In this document: in pieces, positions 45,308-57,660 of the stretch
How positions within the stretch are numbered: position 1 is the first letter of the stretch
Layout: the number at the start of each line of letters is the position of its first letter
NCBI RefSeq assembly: GCF_964656455.1
Contig: NC_135717.1
Coordinates: forward strand, 154,741,793 to 154,805,792
From: Halichoerus grypus
Lineage: Eukaryota > Chordata > Mammalia > Carnivora > Phocidae
DNA length: 64,000 nucleotides
Reading direction: 5' to 3'
Notes under the pieces: model-generated
Told to the model about the DNA's origin: nothing
The model's input: only the letters and a program-made list of their open reading frames with translations
Databases searched by the model: none
Position numbers and translations under genes: made by a program

Positions 45308-45493
45308 GGGTGCCTGGGTGGCTCAGTTGGTTAAGCTGCCGGCTCTTGATTTCGGCTCAGGTCATGATTTTAGGGTCCTGGGACTGAGCCCCACATCAGG
45401 CTCCACACTCAGTGAGAGTCTGCTTGAGGATTCTCTTTCCTCTTCTCCCTCTGCCCCTCCCCCTTGCTCTCTAAATCTTAAAAAAAAAAAAAA
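45308..45493 (+). mobile_element. Older carnivore SINE
   Basis: 'gggtgcctgggtggctcagt … gctcttgatttcggctcagg' with a short CT body ending 'gctctctaaatctt(A)n'. Approximate flanks aaaaactttccca and aaacaaacttttccta. Confidence 0.9.
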
Positions 45494-45506
45494 CAAACTT
45501 TTCCTA

Positions 45507-46987
45507 TTTCACTCTTACAACAAATATTGTTTGAAATATGTGGGTCTCTAAGATTTGCTGATTATTTTATATAGAAATTAAAAATAAATATTTACTACAG
45601 GATTTGATCTAATGCTTAAAAATCAGTTTGTTTTTTTCATGCCTTAGGACAAGGTCTATAGTGAGCTCCCAGGCATTTGAATACATGTTCATTTATATGA
45701 CTGCTTTCATAACAGCAGGCTAAAATTTTGATTAAAATCCAAGTCATTAGTTGTGCAAACAATCAATAGGAAAGAAAACCTAATGGTACTCACCAAGACT
45801 CTCCACAACTCATGAATATAAGAGACAGTAAAATGGGTATGAATTATTACTGCACTCCAGAATGTATTTTACTCTAATTAACTTTACTCAAATATTGGGG
45901 GGTAGGGAGAGAGAAATCATCATGAAATTACAGTGAGTGAGAATGTTCAAGGTAACAGATTTAAAAAGTGCCTAGAGCATTAAAATTCTTCTCAATGAGT
46001 TCAAAATAGACCCTCTTTGTGGTTCCAACTGCTTCCAAATATATGGATTCTTTTACCAAGAGAAAACAAAAACGTCTTTTTTGACTCTCAGATTTTATTT
46101 TTACCTGGAAATTAAAAAGTGGCAGCATAAGTCTCTTGTTTTAAGCCTATCACTCCAATTAAGGTTTTCCCTGGAGTCCTAATGCGTATTTACCTTCTGT
46201 ATACACATTTCGTTAGCATTAGTATCTATCTCTCTGACATCCTCAGTGACACAAAAGGGCAGAGAAAGTTTTCTATTCTTTTTTCTATTCTGTCTACAAA
46301 AAAGATTAAATTTAATGATTTTCACTGATGGTTCAAAAGACTTAGCTCTCAATAATCAACACCCTAGAATGCAATAATATTTATAGCTTATTATAAAACC
46401 CGACACTGGTTTTGACACAAAATTTATTAAGGACAACTTGAGACAGATTTATTTGAGCAATCTCTTAATATTAAAATATGAGCTACCTTTTGTTTATAAA
46501 GTTAACCAGGCAATTCAGAAGTTTATGTCCCTATATACTAGCAACCATGTCCTTCAAAAATGATTACAAATGTACATAAAATGACTAGTACCTAGTGATA
46601 TCAACAATTTTTTTTCTCAAATGAGGTTTAAGTTTACGTACCTCCCTACCCATTAATTTCTCTAGCAACATCATGTAAGGTGTCTATCATGAATTTAAGG
46701 GGCGGGAAAGTACTTTAAAAAAATCATTAATGTGAATTTGGGTAAAATGCATTTTAACTGCTAAGAGATCTGTTCTTTTATCAATTTTCTCCTCTTATAC
46801 AAGTCAAAGCACTAAAATGTGCTATAACAATAACAAGGGAATAAAAAAAAGATAAAATTAACCTTCCACATTATATAATTTTTCAGCCATCATTTTAAAA
46901 TATAAGATCTCTATAAGACTACTAGAAGTTAGTATAATCAAGGAAATAATATCTTTTCCCCTTTTTATGTAATAAAGTAGTAAACAG
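45507..46987. other. Intron sequence, nothing recognised
   Basis: About 1.5 kb of AT-rich sequence with no exon or named transposon. Confidence 0.35.
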
Positions 46988-47200
46988 AACTATGTGCCAA
47001 TCTGTTCTAGTACTCTACTTACATTAACTCTTTTAACCATCATAGTAACGCTATAAAATTATTTAAATTATACTCATTTTACTTATCTAAAGAAATTTAG
47101 TCACTGGTGAGTTAAAAATTCACTGTTACAGCTAGTAAGCAGAAGAGCCAGTAGGAACCCAAACAGTCTAAGGCCCTACCCAAGTCCATGTTTTTACTGC
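46988..47200 (-). mobile_element. MIR-like relic
   Basis: 'actatgtgccaatctgttctagtac … attaactcttttaaccatcatagtaac … gctagtaagcagaagagcca' is antisense MIR order. Confidence 0.55.
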
Positions 47201-47774
47201 TACATAACATCACCCATCTAGCACACAGACTGACTCAATAAATAAATGCCTGGCTGCTTAATAATTTTTCTTCTAGGAGTTATAAAAATCAGTGATTGAG
47301 AAATAAGGTACAAATTAATCCTTTTTCCTTTCCTTTTCCTACTTCTCTACCTACAGAATTAGGTATTCTTCACACTATGCTCTCATAATCTTTACACATA
47401 TCTTTTATATAGTATCTTCCTACCTAATTAAGTTTAAACACATGATTATAAACACTTTCAGAGAAGGAAGGACATCTTGCTGTTTGTGTTTTGAAACCCC
47501 ACTCATTTCCTTGTGAAGGGCCTAGCTTTACGAAGGACCAAGTACCGGACAGAACAGAATGGAGGGCAGTGAAGGGAAAAAAAAAAAAAGTCACTCTCTA
47601 GAACAACTTATAAACAAGGGAGACCCACATCTTACTGAGTTTAAAATATTTTGCATATTTAATCAAATAGTCCAAAATGTATGCAACAAAACTGGAACAT
47701 TTTCCAACAAAATTGGAAAAACTGTTTTTCACTAACCTCTAGGAACATTAAGGTTTTATTAGCAACTGAATATA
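47201..47774. other. Intron sequence, nothing recognised
   Basis: No exon or transposon seen; an A-run lies at 47578-47589. Confidence 0.35.
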
Positions 47775-47912
47775 ACTCTTATCGTTTTTGATCCCCATGA
47801 AAGCCTTATGAGTTGATACTGCTCTGCCCATTTTACAAATGAGGAAATAAGACTCAAAAATTTTAACAAATTTACCTGAGATCACATAGCTTGCAAGTCT
47901 GGCATTTCCAAC
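47775..47912 (-). mobile_element. MIR-like relic
   Basis: 'gctctgcccattttacaaatgaggaaataagactcaaa … cctgagatcacatagcttgc' is the antisense MIR core. Confidence 0.65.
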
Positions 47913-48127
47913 TGATAGTGTCCAACTGACATTAAAAAGGAGGGAAGGGTACAAAAGAACCAAAGCCTATAGCTCTGAAGCTATTCAAAGCAGAAGATAC
48001 CCGGAGTGGATTCCAAATTGGAATTTGTTGAGTTACTGGAGCTTAACAAAAATTGCCCCTAAGAATATCCAACTGAGAGAGGAAGGTTAAGTGCAGGATT
48101 AGAATCCAATTTCATTTGGATCTAAAG

Positions 48128-48511
48128 CAGAGGTTCTCAAAGTGTAGTCTGTGAAATCTTTACAAGAGGATTGGGTCCTGAGATCAAAATTATTCTTACA
48201 ATGATTCTAAGAAGTTATTCGCCTTTTTCACTTTTCTCTCAAGTGTACAGTAGAGTTTTCCAAAAACTGCACTGCATGGAATATTGCAACAGACTGAAAG
48301 GAAAAAGTAGATGTGAGAATCCATCTGTTTTCTATTAAGCTAGACATGAAAGAGATTTAAAAACAATGCTAATATTCTTGCCATGTTTTTAAAGTTATTT
48401 CTTATTTAAAATATGTGCCGTGATATATTAATCTGTAGTATTTCTTAATTTCAAGTAAATTAACATTAAAGAACATAAAGTCCAGAAACCAAAAAGTTTG
48501 AAAAGCTGCTG
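48128..48511 (+). mobile_element. hAT-type DNA transposon, right end hit by L1
   Basis: Starts 'cagaggttctcaaagtgtag' and ends 'tttgaaaagctgctg', imperfect inverted ends of the hAT-Charlie kind, with internal 'agtgtacagtagagttttcc' and 'aatattgcaacagactgaa'. The 8-bp flanks atctaaag (48120-48127) and ctctaagg (seen after the L1, about 55395-55402) agree at 6 of 8. No transposase frame. Confidence 0.7.
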
Positions 48512-48516
48512 CTCTA
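48501..48516 (+). repeat. Left target duplication of the full-length L1
   Basis: aaaagctgctgctcta, repeated exactly at 55384-55399. It spans the last bases of the hAT element and its flank, proving that the L1 landed on the transposon terminus. Confidence 0.95.
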
Positions 48517-51500
48517 GATTGAGGATGGAAGATGGTGGCACAGTATGAAAACCCTAGGCTCACCTTGTCCCATGAATACAACCATGTAACTATCAAGTCA
48601 CCCTAAATACCCCAGAAATTGACCCCGAAGACTGGCAGAACAAACTCCACAACTAAAAGTAGAGAAGAGGCCACACTGAAGAAGGTAGGAAGTGTAGAGA
48701 CACAGTTTGGGAGAGAAACAGATCTTGGCCACTGAGGTGGGAAGGAAGACACAGCTGCAGAGAAGGGTGAAAAACAGCCCAGTACCCAGCGGAGCACACA
48801 GGGAAAATCAATCCCCACAGCAATTGGCTTGGAAAGCAAGAAGGGCCAAATATCCTGAGTTCTTGCAACTAACAGGGTTAAAGCCTGGAATTTTAATGGT
48901 CAGCAGGCTTGGCTGGGATAGAGCCCCAAGGGCACTGTGCTGCTCTTGGAGAGAATGTAGGCAAACAACCCATGTACATACAGCATGGGAATAGCGATCT
49001 GAAGAGCTCCTGGGGCACACAGTGGGAGTTTATCTGCTCATCTTGGAGCATGTCCCAGAGAGGCAGCCTTCATGGAGAGGCTACATTTCCCTCCCCCACA
49101 CTTCAGTAAAAGCAAAGGCCCCCTGAGGAGATCAGTGCAGTGCCACCACTGGCTACCTAACTTGCTTACACCAAGCCCTGCCCTCCGGTGCTCCAGTGGA
49201 ACCGCCCTTTCCAGTCTCACTTGCCTCAGTCTCAGCAAGGTGGGCCCCCTCCTCAATAAGACCAGCCCAAATTCCTACCCACACCCAGTCTCTCAACCTA
49301 GGAGTTTTGTGGGGCCTCAGTTCTGGTGGCAGTGGCAACAGGTCTCATTTCACAAGCAGACCAGAGCACACCTAGTTAAAACTCACCACATTCTGGTCAG
49401 GGACAAACACTGCCCACAGCAGGCAAGGAAATTTCTGCACACAACTGACCTGAAGGATAAAGCAGCCAGAACACAACAGCAGAGTACACACAACACACAC
49501 TGGAGGCACTGCCTAGAGTGCCAGGCCCTGGGAAACAGGGGACACTACATGGCAGGGCATTAGAGAATCTCTTTGCATAAGGCCATTAACTTTAAAAACA
49601 GAAGACCTAAGCTGACTTTCCTAACACAAGAAACAGACACAAAGACTTAGACAAAATGAGAAGACAAAGAAAACTGTCCCAAATGAAAGAACAGGAAAAG
49701 GCAATGGCCAGAGATCTAAGCAAAACAGATATAAGTAACACACCTGATGCAGAATTTTAACAATGATCATAAGGATACTCACTGAACTTGAGAAAAAAGT
49801 GGAAGACATGAGTAAGACCATTAACAGAGAGATAAAGAATAACATAGCAGAAATAAAGGGCTCAATAAACAAAATAAGAAACACCTGATGGAATGAACAG
49901 CAGGCTGGAAGAAGCAGAGGAATGAATTACTGACTGAGAAGACAGAGTAATGGAAAGTAATGAAGCTGTACAAAAGAAAGAAAAAAAGAATTTTGCAAAA
50001 TGAGAATAGACTTAGGAAACATAGTAACTTCATCAAATGTAATAACATCCAAATTATAGGAGTCCAAGAAGAAGAGAGGAGGAAAAAAGGGGACAGAAAA
50101 TTCATTTGGATAATAACTAAAAACTTCCCTAATCTGGGGAAGGAAACATATATAGGAGGCACAGAGAACTTTGACCAAAATCAACAAAAGCAGATTCATA
50201 CCAAGACACATTGTAGTTAAATTGGCAAAATATAGTGACAAACAAAATTTTAAAAGCAGAAAGACAAAAGGAGGCAGTAACTTAAAAGGGAAAACCCACA
50301 AGGCTAGCAGGGGATTTTTCAGCAGAAACATTCCAAGACAGAAGGGCCTGGCATGATACATTCAAAGTGCCAAATGGGAAAAATCAAGTCAAGAAGACTA
50401 CATAGGAGAGATAAAGAGCTTTCCAGACCAAAACCAAACCAAACTAAACTAAACTAAAGGAGTTCATGACCACCAAACAAGCCCAGCAAGAAATATTAAA
50501 GGGGACTCTCTGAGTGGAAGGGAGAGACCAAAAGTGACAGAATAAAGATAGGAAACACAAAAGCAGTAAAAATGAATATTTCTGTAAAAAAAAATCAGTC
50601 AAGAAACTCACAAAAGATGTAAAATATAATAATATATACCTAAGATGTGGGGAGGAGAAGAAGAAAGAATGGGTTCATATTTAAATGACCATCAACAATA
50701 CAGACTGCTATACGCAGAAGAAATTATATACAAACCTGATGGTAACCATATATCTAAAACCACTAATAAATATGCAAAGAATAAAGAGAAAGAAATCCAC
50801 ATATATCACTAAAGTAAATCAGCAAACCATGGAAGAGAGAAAGACAAGAGGTTCACAAAAAATCTTAAGAAAAAAACATAAAACAATAAAATGACAAATA
50901 CGTATCTATCAATAATTACTCTGAATTTAATTGGACTAAATGCTATAAAAAAACATAGCGTGACAGAATGGATAAAAAACAAACAAACAAAAAACAAAAC
51001 AAGACTCATCTTAAAAATGAGACTCATTTTAGACCCAAAGACGCCAGCAGATTGAAAGTGAGGGGATGAAGAAACATTTATCATACAAATGGATGTCAAA
51101 ATAAAGCTGGAGTAGCAATAGTTATATCTGACAAAACAGACTTTAAAACAAAGACTAACAAGAGACAAAGAACATTATATAATAATATATGTGCGCTGAA
51201 GCGAGCACAAACATTATATTAATAAAGCAGACAATCCAACAAGAAGATATAACAATTGTAAATATTTATGCACCCAACACAGGAGCACCCAAATACATAA
51301 AACAGTTTAACAAACATAGAGGAACTAATCAATACTGATACAATAATGTAGGGGACTTTAACAGCCCACTTATATTAATGGACTAGATCATCTAAACAGA
51401 AAATCAACAAGGAAACAATGGCTTTCAATGACACATTGGACCAGATGGATTTAACAGATACATTCAGAACATTCCATCCTAAAACAGAATACACACTCTT

Positions 51501-52673
51501 TTCAAGTGCACATAAAACACTCTCCAGAACAGATCACATATTGGCCCACGAAATAAGTCTCAACATATTCAGAACATCAAAGTCATACCATGCATCTTTC
51601 CTGACCACAAGGCTATGAAACTAGAAGTCAACCACAAGAAAAAAATCTGGAAAGAGCACAAATACATGGATTAAAAACATGCTACTAAGCAATGAATGGG
51701 TCAACCAGAAAATAAAAGAAGAAATTAAAAAAGTACAAGGAAACAAATGAAAATGAAACACAAAGGTACAAAACTTTCGGGACACAGCAAAAGCAGTTTT
51801 GAGAGAGAAGTTTATAGCAATACAGACCTACCTCAAGAAGCAAGAAAAATCTCAAACAACTTAACTTTACACCTAACAGAGTTAGAAAAAGAACCAACCA
51901 AAAACCAGCAGAACAAAGGAAATAATAAACATTAGAGCAGAAATAAATATAGAAACTAAAGAAAACAACAGATCAATGAAACCAGGAATTGCTTCTTTGG
52001 GGAAAAAAAAAAATCAATATAACTGATAAAAACTTCTAAACAGACTTATGAAGAAAAAAAAAGAGAAATGACCCCAATAAATAAAATCACAAATGAGAGA
52101 GAATAAAAAAAAAAAACAATACTACAGAAATACAATTACAAGGGAATATTATAAAAAACTATATGCCAACAAATTGGACAGACTAGAGAAGATGGTTAAT
52201 TCCTAGAAATATATAAACTACCAAAACTGAAACAAGAAATACAAAACCTGAACAAACCAATACCCAGCAAAGAAATTGAATCAATAATCAAAAAACTCCC
52301 AACAAACCAAAGTTCGAGACCAGATGGCTTCACAGGCAAATTCTACTAAACATTTAAAGAAGAGTATGCCTAGTCTTCTCACACTATTCCAAAAAATAGA
52401 AAAGGAAGGAAAACTTCCAAATTCACTCTATGAGGCCAGCATTGCCATGATACCAAAACCAGATAAAGACACCACCACAAAACAGAACTACGGGCCAAAA
52501 TCCCGGATGAACACAGATGCAAAAATCCTCAACAAAATACTTGCAAACTAGATCCAACAATACATTACAAAAATCATTCCCCACGATCAAGTGGGATTTA
52601 TTCCTGGGGTGTAAAGGTGGTTCAATCTTCACAAATCAATCAACATGACACATCACATCAATATGAGAAAGAA

Positions 52674-52773
52674 GGGGCGCCTGGCTGGTTCAGTAGGTGG
52701 AGCATGCAACTCTTGATAAGTTCAAGCCCCGTGTTGAGTGTATACATTACTTAAAAATAAAATCTTAAAAAAA
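52674..52773 (+). mobile_element. Short tRNA-type SINE embedded at the shared L1 site
   Basis: 'ggggcgcctggctggttcag … gagcatgcaactcttgataag … gccccgtgttgagtg', ending 'aaaataaaatctta(A)n'. It sits after 'atatgagaaagaa' and before 'aacagaaaggataagaacc', the same base position as the copy at 29560. Confidence 0.92.
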
Positions 52774-54215
52774 ATAACAGAAAGGATAAGAACCATGTAT
52801 CATTTCAATAGACACAGAAAAAGTATTTGACAAAGTACGACACCCATTCATGATAAAAACTCTCAACAAAGTAGTTTTAGAGGGAACATAACATTATAAA
52901 GGCCTCAGATGAAAAACCCATAGCTAAGATCATCCTAAATGGGGAAAAAAACAGCTTTTTCCTCTATAGTCAGGAATAAGACGGGGACGTCCACTCTCAC
53001 CACCTGGATTCAACATAGTACTGGAATTCCTAGCCACAGCAATCAACAACAAAAAGAAATAAAAGGCATCCAAATAGGTAAGGAAGAAGTAAAATTTTCA
53101 CTATTTGCAGATGACACAATACCATACATAGAAAACCCTAAAGACTCCATCAAAAAACTGCTAGAACTGATAAATTCAGTAAAGCTGCAGGATACAAAAC
53201 TAATGTATAGAAATCTGTTCCATTTCTATACATTAATAATGAAGCAACAGAAAGAAAAATTAAGAAAACAATCTCATTTATAATTTCACCAAAAAATACT
53301 AAGATACCTAGGAATAAATCTAACCAAAAAGGTGAAAGACCTGTATTCTGAAAACTATAAAACACTGATGAAAGAAACTGAAAATGACACAAAGAAATGG
53401 AAAGACATTCCATGCTCAAGGACTGGAAGAACAAATATTGTTAAAATGTCTATACTACCCAATCTACACATTCAATACAAACCCTATCAAAATACTAACA
53501 GCATTTTTCAAAGAACTAGAACAAACAATCCTAAAATTTGTATGGAACCACAAAAGACCAAATAGCCAAAGTGATCTTGAAAAAGAAAAGCAAAGCTGGA
53601 GGCATCAAAATTCTGGACTTGAAGTCACATTCAAAGCTGCAGTAATCAAAACAGTATGGTATTGGCACAAAAATGGACACACAGAGCAATAGAACAGAAC
53701 AGAAAACCCAGAAATGAACCCACAATTATATGGTCAATTAATCTTTGACAAAGCAGGAAAGAATATCCAATGGGAAAAAGTTTCTTCAACAAATGATGTT
53801 AGGAAAACCAGACAGCAACGTGCAAAAGAAAATAACTGGCCCACTTTCTTGCACCATACACAAAAAGAAATTCAAAATGGATTAAAGACCTAAATATGAG
53901 ACCTGAAACCATAAAAATCCTAGAAGAGAACACAGGCAGTAACTTCTTCAACATAGGCCGAAGCAACATTTTTCTAGATATGTCTCCTGAAACAAGGGAT
54001 ATAAAAGCAAAGATAAATTATTGGGACTACATGAAATTAAAAAGCTTCTGCACAGCAAAGGAAACACTCAGCAAAACTGAAAGGCAACCTATGAAATGGG
54101 ATAAGGTATCTGCAAATGACATACACAATAAAGCGCTAATATCCAAACTATATGAAGAACTTAAAAAGCTCAACACCCAAAAAACAAAAAATCCAATTAG
54201 AAAATGGGCAGAAGA

Positions 54216-54415
54216 TGCCTGGGTGGCTCAGTCGGTTGAGCATCTGACTTGGTTTTGGCTCAGGTCCTGATCTCACGGGTCATGGGATCTGACCCCATGT
54301 CTGGTTCCATGCTTAGTGTGCATCTCCTTGGGTATTCTCTCCCTCTGCCCCTTCCCCTGCTCATGCGCTCTCTCTCTAGAATAAATAAATCTTAAAAAGA
54401 GAGAGAGAGAGAGAG
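54216..54415 (+). mobile_element. Older carnivore SINE with (GA)n tail
   Basis: Starts 'tgcctgggtggctcagtcgg' (first bases lost) and ends 'aataaataaatcttaaaa' followed by (GA)n at 54399-54415. Duplication aatgggcagaaga at 54203-54215 and 54416-54428. It is absent from the other L1 copy, so it is a later event. Confidence 0.93.
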
Positions 54416-54862
54416 AATGGGCAGAAGAAATAAACAGACATTTCTCCAAAGAAGACATACAGATGATCTATGGACACATGAAAAGATGTTCATCATCACT
54501 TAACATCAGGGAAATGCAAATCAAAACTACAGTGAGATATCACCGCACACCTGTCAGAATAGCTAAAATCAACAACACAAGAAACAACGTGTTGGCAAGG
54601 ATGTGGAGCAAAAGGAAACCTCTGCCCTGTTGGTGGGGATGCAAACCAGTGCAGCCACTGTGGAAAACAGTGAAGATGCCTCAAAAAGTTAAAAATAGAA
54701 CTACCCTATGACCCAGGAATTGCACTACTGGGTATCTACTCAAAGAATACAAAAATACTAAATCAAAGGGATACATGCACCCGTATGTTTATAGCAGCAT
54801 TATTAACAATAGCCAAATTATGGAAGCAGCCCAAGTATCCACTAATAGATAAATGGATTAAG

Positions 54863-54925
54863 AAGTGATATACATATATGTACATATATATAATGGAATA
54901 TATATATAATGGATGCATATATATA
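54863..54925 (+). repeat. AT/TACA-rich microsatellite in L1
   Basis: 'gatatacatatatgtacata…tataatgg' repeats arose at the tatatacacaatgg motif of the L1 3' region; part of the 'tatatataatgg' unit is repeated three times. Confidence 0.85.
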
Positions 54926-55399
54926 ATGGAATATTACTCAGCCATAAAAAAGAAGGATATCTTGCCACTTGCACCAACATGGATGGAGCCAGACAGCATA
55001 ATGCCTAGTGAAATAAGTTACTCAAAGAAAGACAAATAACATATTTCACTCACATGTGGAATTTAAGAAAGAAAACAAATCAGCAAAGGGAAAAAGAGAG
55101 AAAGACAAATCAAGAAACAGACTCTTAACTATAGAGAACTGATGGTCACCAGAGGTGAGGGAGGTGGGGGGATGGGTTAAATAGATGATGGGGAATAAGA
55201 AGTGCACTTGTAGTGATGAGCACTGGGTGGTATGTGGAATTGCTGAATCAGTATATTGTACACTTGAAACTAATATAACACTGTATGTTAACTAACTGGA
55301 ATTTAAATAAAGCCTTAAAAAGCCAAAAACATAAAAAATAAATAAATAAAACACACTTGGATTAAAACAGAAAAAAAAAAAAAAAAAGCTGCTGCTCTA

Positions 55400-56740
55400 A
55401 GGACATTCTCAACCAATTCTCAAATCTAAAATCTGGTCTTCTAAATTGATTTATTCACCAGAATTAAGCGGGTTATGTAAATGTAAAGTTCCTGGGTTTC
55501 ATCGTATTATAAACTCCTTAAGGACAGAAATATTTTTTTAAATCTTTGTGTCCCTCCCTATCCCCACCCTATCACTCATATCCCCCCAAAATTGGTTATA
55601 TCAAGCCAGATTATTTCTCACTGCATCTTTCTAAATTAATGCTATACTTTATCCTTAAGCACATTAAGGATTCTACAGTCCCACATCATCTCAAAATGAA
55701 CTGTTCAGGAAACTGAAAAGATGAGACTTTACCACATGGTGACACATGATGACCCCACTAATATAAAGATACCCTGTAAGGTTCAGCTAGTCATTCACTC
55801 TTTTAAACAGCTCCTAACTCCAACAATAAGAAATTTAAAAAGCATTATGGGACCTTCAACAGAAAGAGGTAAAAATATTTAGATATTTAAAAGGTCATAT
55901 GACACATTTTTCAATTACCACAAAATAAAGGATTATTTATTGTCTTCTATAGATTTTCAAAGTTTAAATCTCACAAAATCTCCCACTTTGTAAATATTCA
56001 TGTAGGTTCACTGAGACTGTTCTTAGCCATGCCCAGTACAAGGTAAATATGAATTTGCTCTTAATGTTAAAAAAAAAAAAAAAGCATGTAGGCAACTTTC
56101 TAACTTTTCTCATCAAAACATATCTGAACAACTGAATTTGTTACTCTGTCACTGATGACACAATTAACAGTTTACCACATTTTTTAAAAACTAGCTCTTT
56201 ATTAAAGCTTTCATAAGACAAATCCTACTAAATAGTGACCAACTTTCCTTGCAACAGTGGAAGACTTGGCAAAATGTTAAAAATGCCAGGACTCTTCAAC
56301 TTTTTGGTAGTTTTTGTTTCTATGAAGTGCTAAATTAGATTAAGATGAAATGAAGAAAAAAGAGGGCAAAATGTGCATACCCATTAATAATGACTTTTTA
56401 AAAAAGATTTCCTATGAGGATAGAGAAAAATATTTAAAAACAGTAATGTCTGAATTAACCAGAATTCTGTCAAATAGGATACTGTTCTTCGACCTGAATT
56501 GCTCCCTTAAAAGGAATTAAATGGATTCTAGTTAATCAAAGATTGAGTATATGGGCCTAGATCCTTTCTTCTTTGCTTCACTATTGCTTAATACCTGTTA
56601 AATCTTGTTCCTCAAAAGCTGAAAAGTAACATATTCCTACATTTAATTAACATCTGGTAAAATGTGAATTACATACAACCGCAGCATAGGTTGACCAAGG
56701 GTTTATAACACACAGGAAGTCCATTTGGTTCAGCAAAAAC
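55400..56740. other. Intron sequence, nothing recognised
   Basis: About 1.3 kb of AT-rich DNA right of the L1. No exon-like frame or named repeat. Confidence 0.35.
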
Positions 56741-56945
56741 TGAGAATAAGCCTAACTCGATTCAAATCCTGACTCCTTCATATAGACACTGGGGAAAGTG
56801 AGAAGTACGACACTGAGAAATCCAACCTTAGTTATTCCCTCTTTGGAGAAGGAAATAAAAAACTACCTCAACAAGATGTGAGATATAAATTAGAATGTGT
56901 GGACTATGCCTAGCACACTGTAGGCATTCAACAAATGTTACTTCT
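56741..56945 (+). mobile_element. MIR-like relic
   Basis: 'gattcaaatcctgactcctt … gaaatccaaccttagttattc … tagcacactgtaggcattcaacaaatgtt' follows MIR in sense order. Confidence 0.55.
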
Positions 56946-57489
56946 TCCACTAAACACTCCCGAAGTATTAACACCAAATATATGTACTGTATATAAAAGT
57001 GCAGGCTATATACACCACTGACCTCTCCTCAATCACAGTCAAAATGAGAGATTAACTTTTATGGGGTAATGTGGGAGCGAGTCAGTAAAATTATTTGTAA
57101 GAAAATATTTTCAATTTCAAATAACTACCCTGCAAACAGAATTTCCCATTAGGCAATTCTTATGTAAAGAATGTCATGATAAACTGACTAGTTCTGTGAA
57201 CAGTCTGTATTTTGTACAAGCACAGAACTGCTGAATGAAAATTCATCACTGGGGTCAACAGGTCTTTCTCCACCTAGACGTATAAGGCTTTCATGTTCTG
57301 ACCCCACTACTCTTCAGCCACGTCTCCAGAGATCACATTACAATATCCTGGTTTTCTTCCAACCTCTCCAGCCACTCCTTTACAGGTTTGCACACGCATG
57401 TGCACGCACACACACACCCCACATATAGCTATTAGGCACTAGAACTTCTAAGGCCAAAGTATTTTTCTTCTCACTCTATACTTCTTCCT

Positions 57490-57660
57490 CAGGCAAACTC
57501 ATCTAGGTACATGGATTCAATCTAAACAGTAACTCCCAAATTTCTATCTCTGATCCTTTTATAGCTCTTTTCTTAGCTGCAGGCTCCTGTATCCTACTGC
57601 CTACTTAGGTGTCTCAGACACCTTAATTATCAAAGTTAGGCCTCATTCTTTAGGGGAAAT
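57490..57660 (+). mobile_element. L2 fragment
   Basis: 'actcatctaggtacatgg', 'aactcccaaatttctatctctg', 'gctgcaggctcctgtatcctactgcc' and 'ggtgtctcagacacctta' match sense L2 text. The left neighbour 57285-57489 may belong to it but is uncertain; it contains a short CA run at 57404-57417. Confidence 0.55.

Larger units (their letters stand above)
48517..55383 (+). mobile_element. Full-length carnivore L1, defective
   Basis: Minus its two SINEs it is about 6.6 kb. It has a GC-richer 5' UTR (48517 to about 49640), an ORF1 remnant starting at 49654 with early stops, and an ORF2 remnant from 50891 (ATGACAAATACG…) to about 55069, close to the usual 1,275-codon length but broken throughout. Endonuclease-side text (FNDTLDQMDLTDTFRTFHPK, about 51421) and the F-A-D-D reverse-transcriptase motif (about 53104) remain. 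An old-type 3' UTR and A-rich tail follow. It shares stops, deletions and an embedded SINE with the L1 at 29043-32260. The complete 5' UTR lies antisense to CDK17, so any residual promoter activity would point away from the gene's direction. Confidence 0.95.

Noticed and set aside
49072..49563. 163-codon open frame and its antisense partners
   Set aside because: They lie in the GC-richer L1 5' UTR, where chance open frames are common; no family resemblance.
49927..50361. Hydrophobic minus-strand frames resembling membrane proteins
   Set aside because: They are the antisense of the A-rich L1 ORF1, which translates into Phe/Leu-rich runs.
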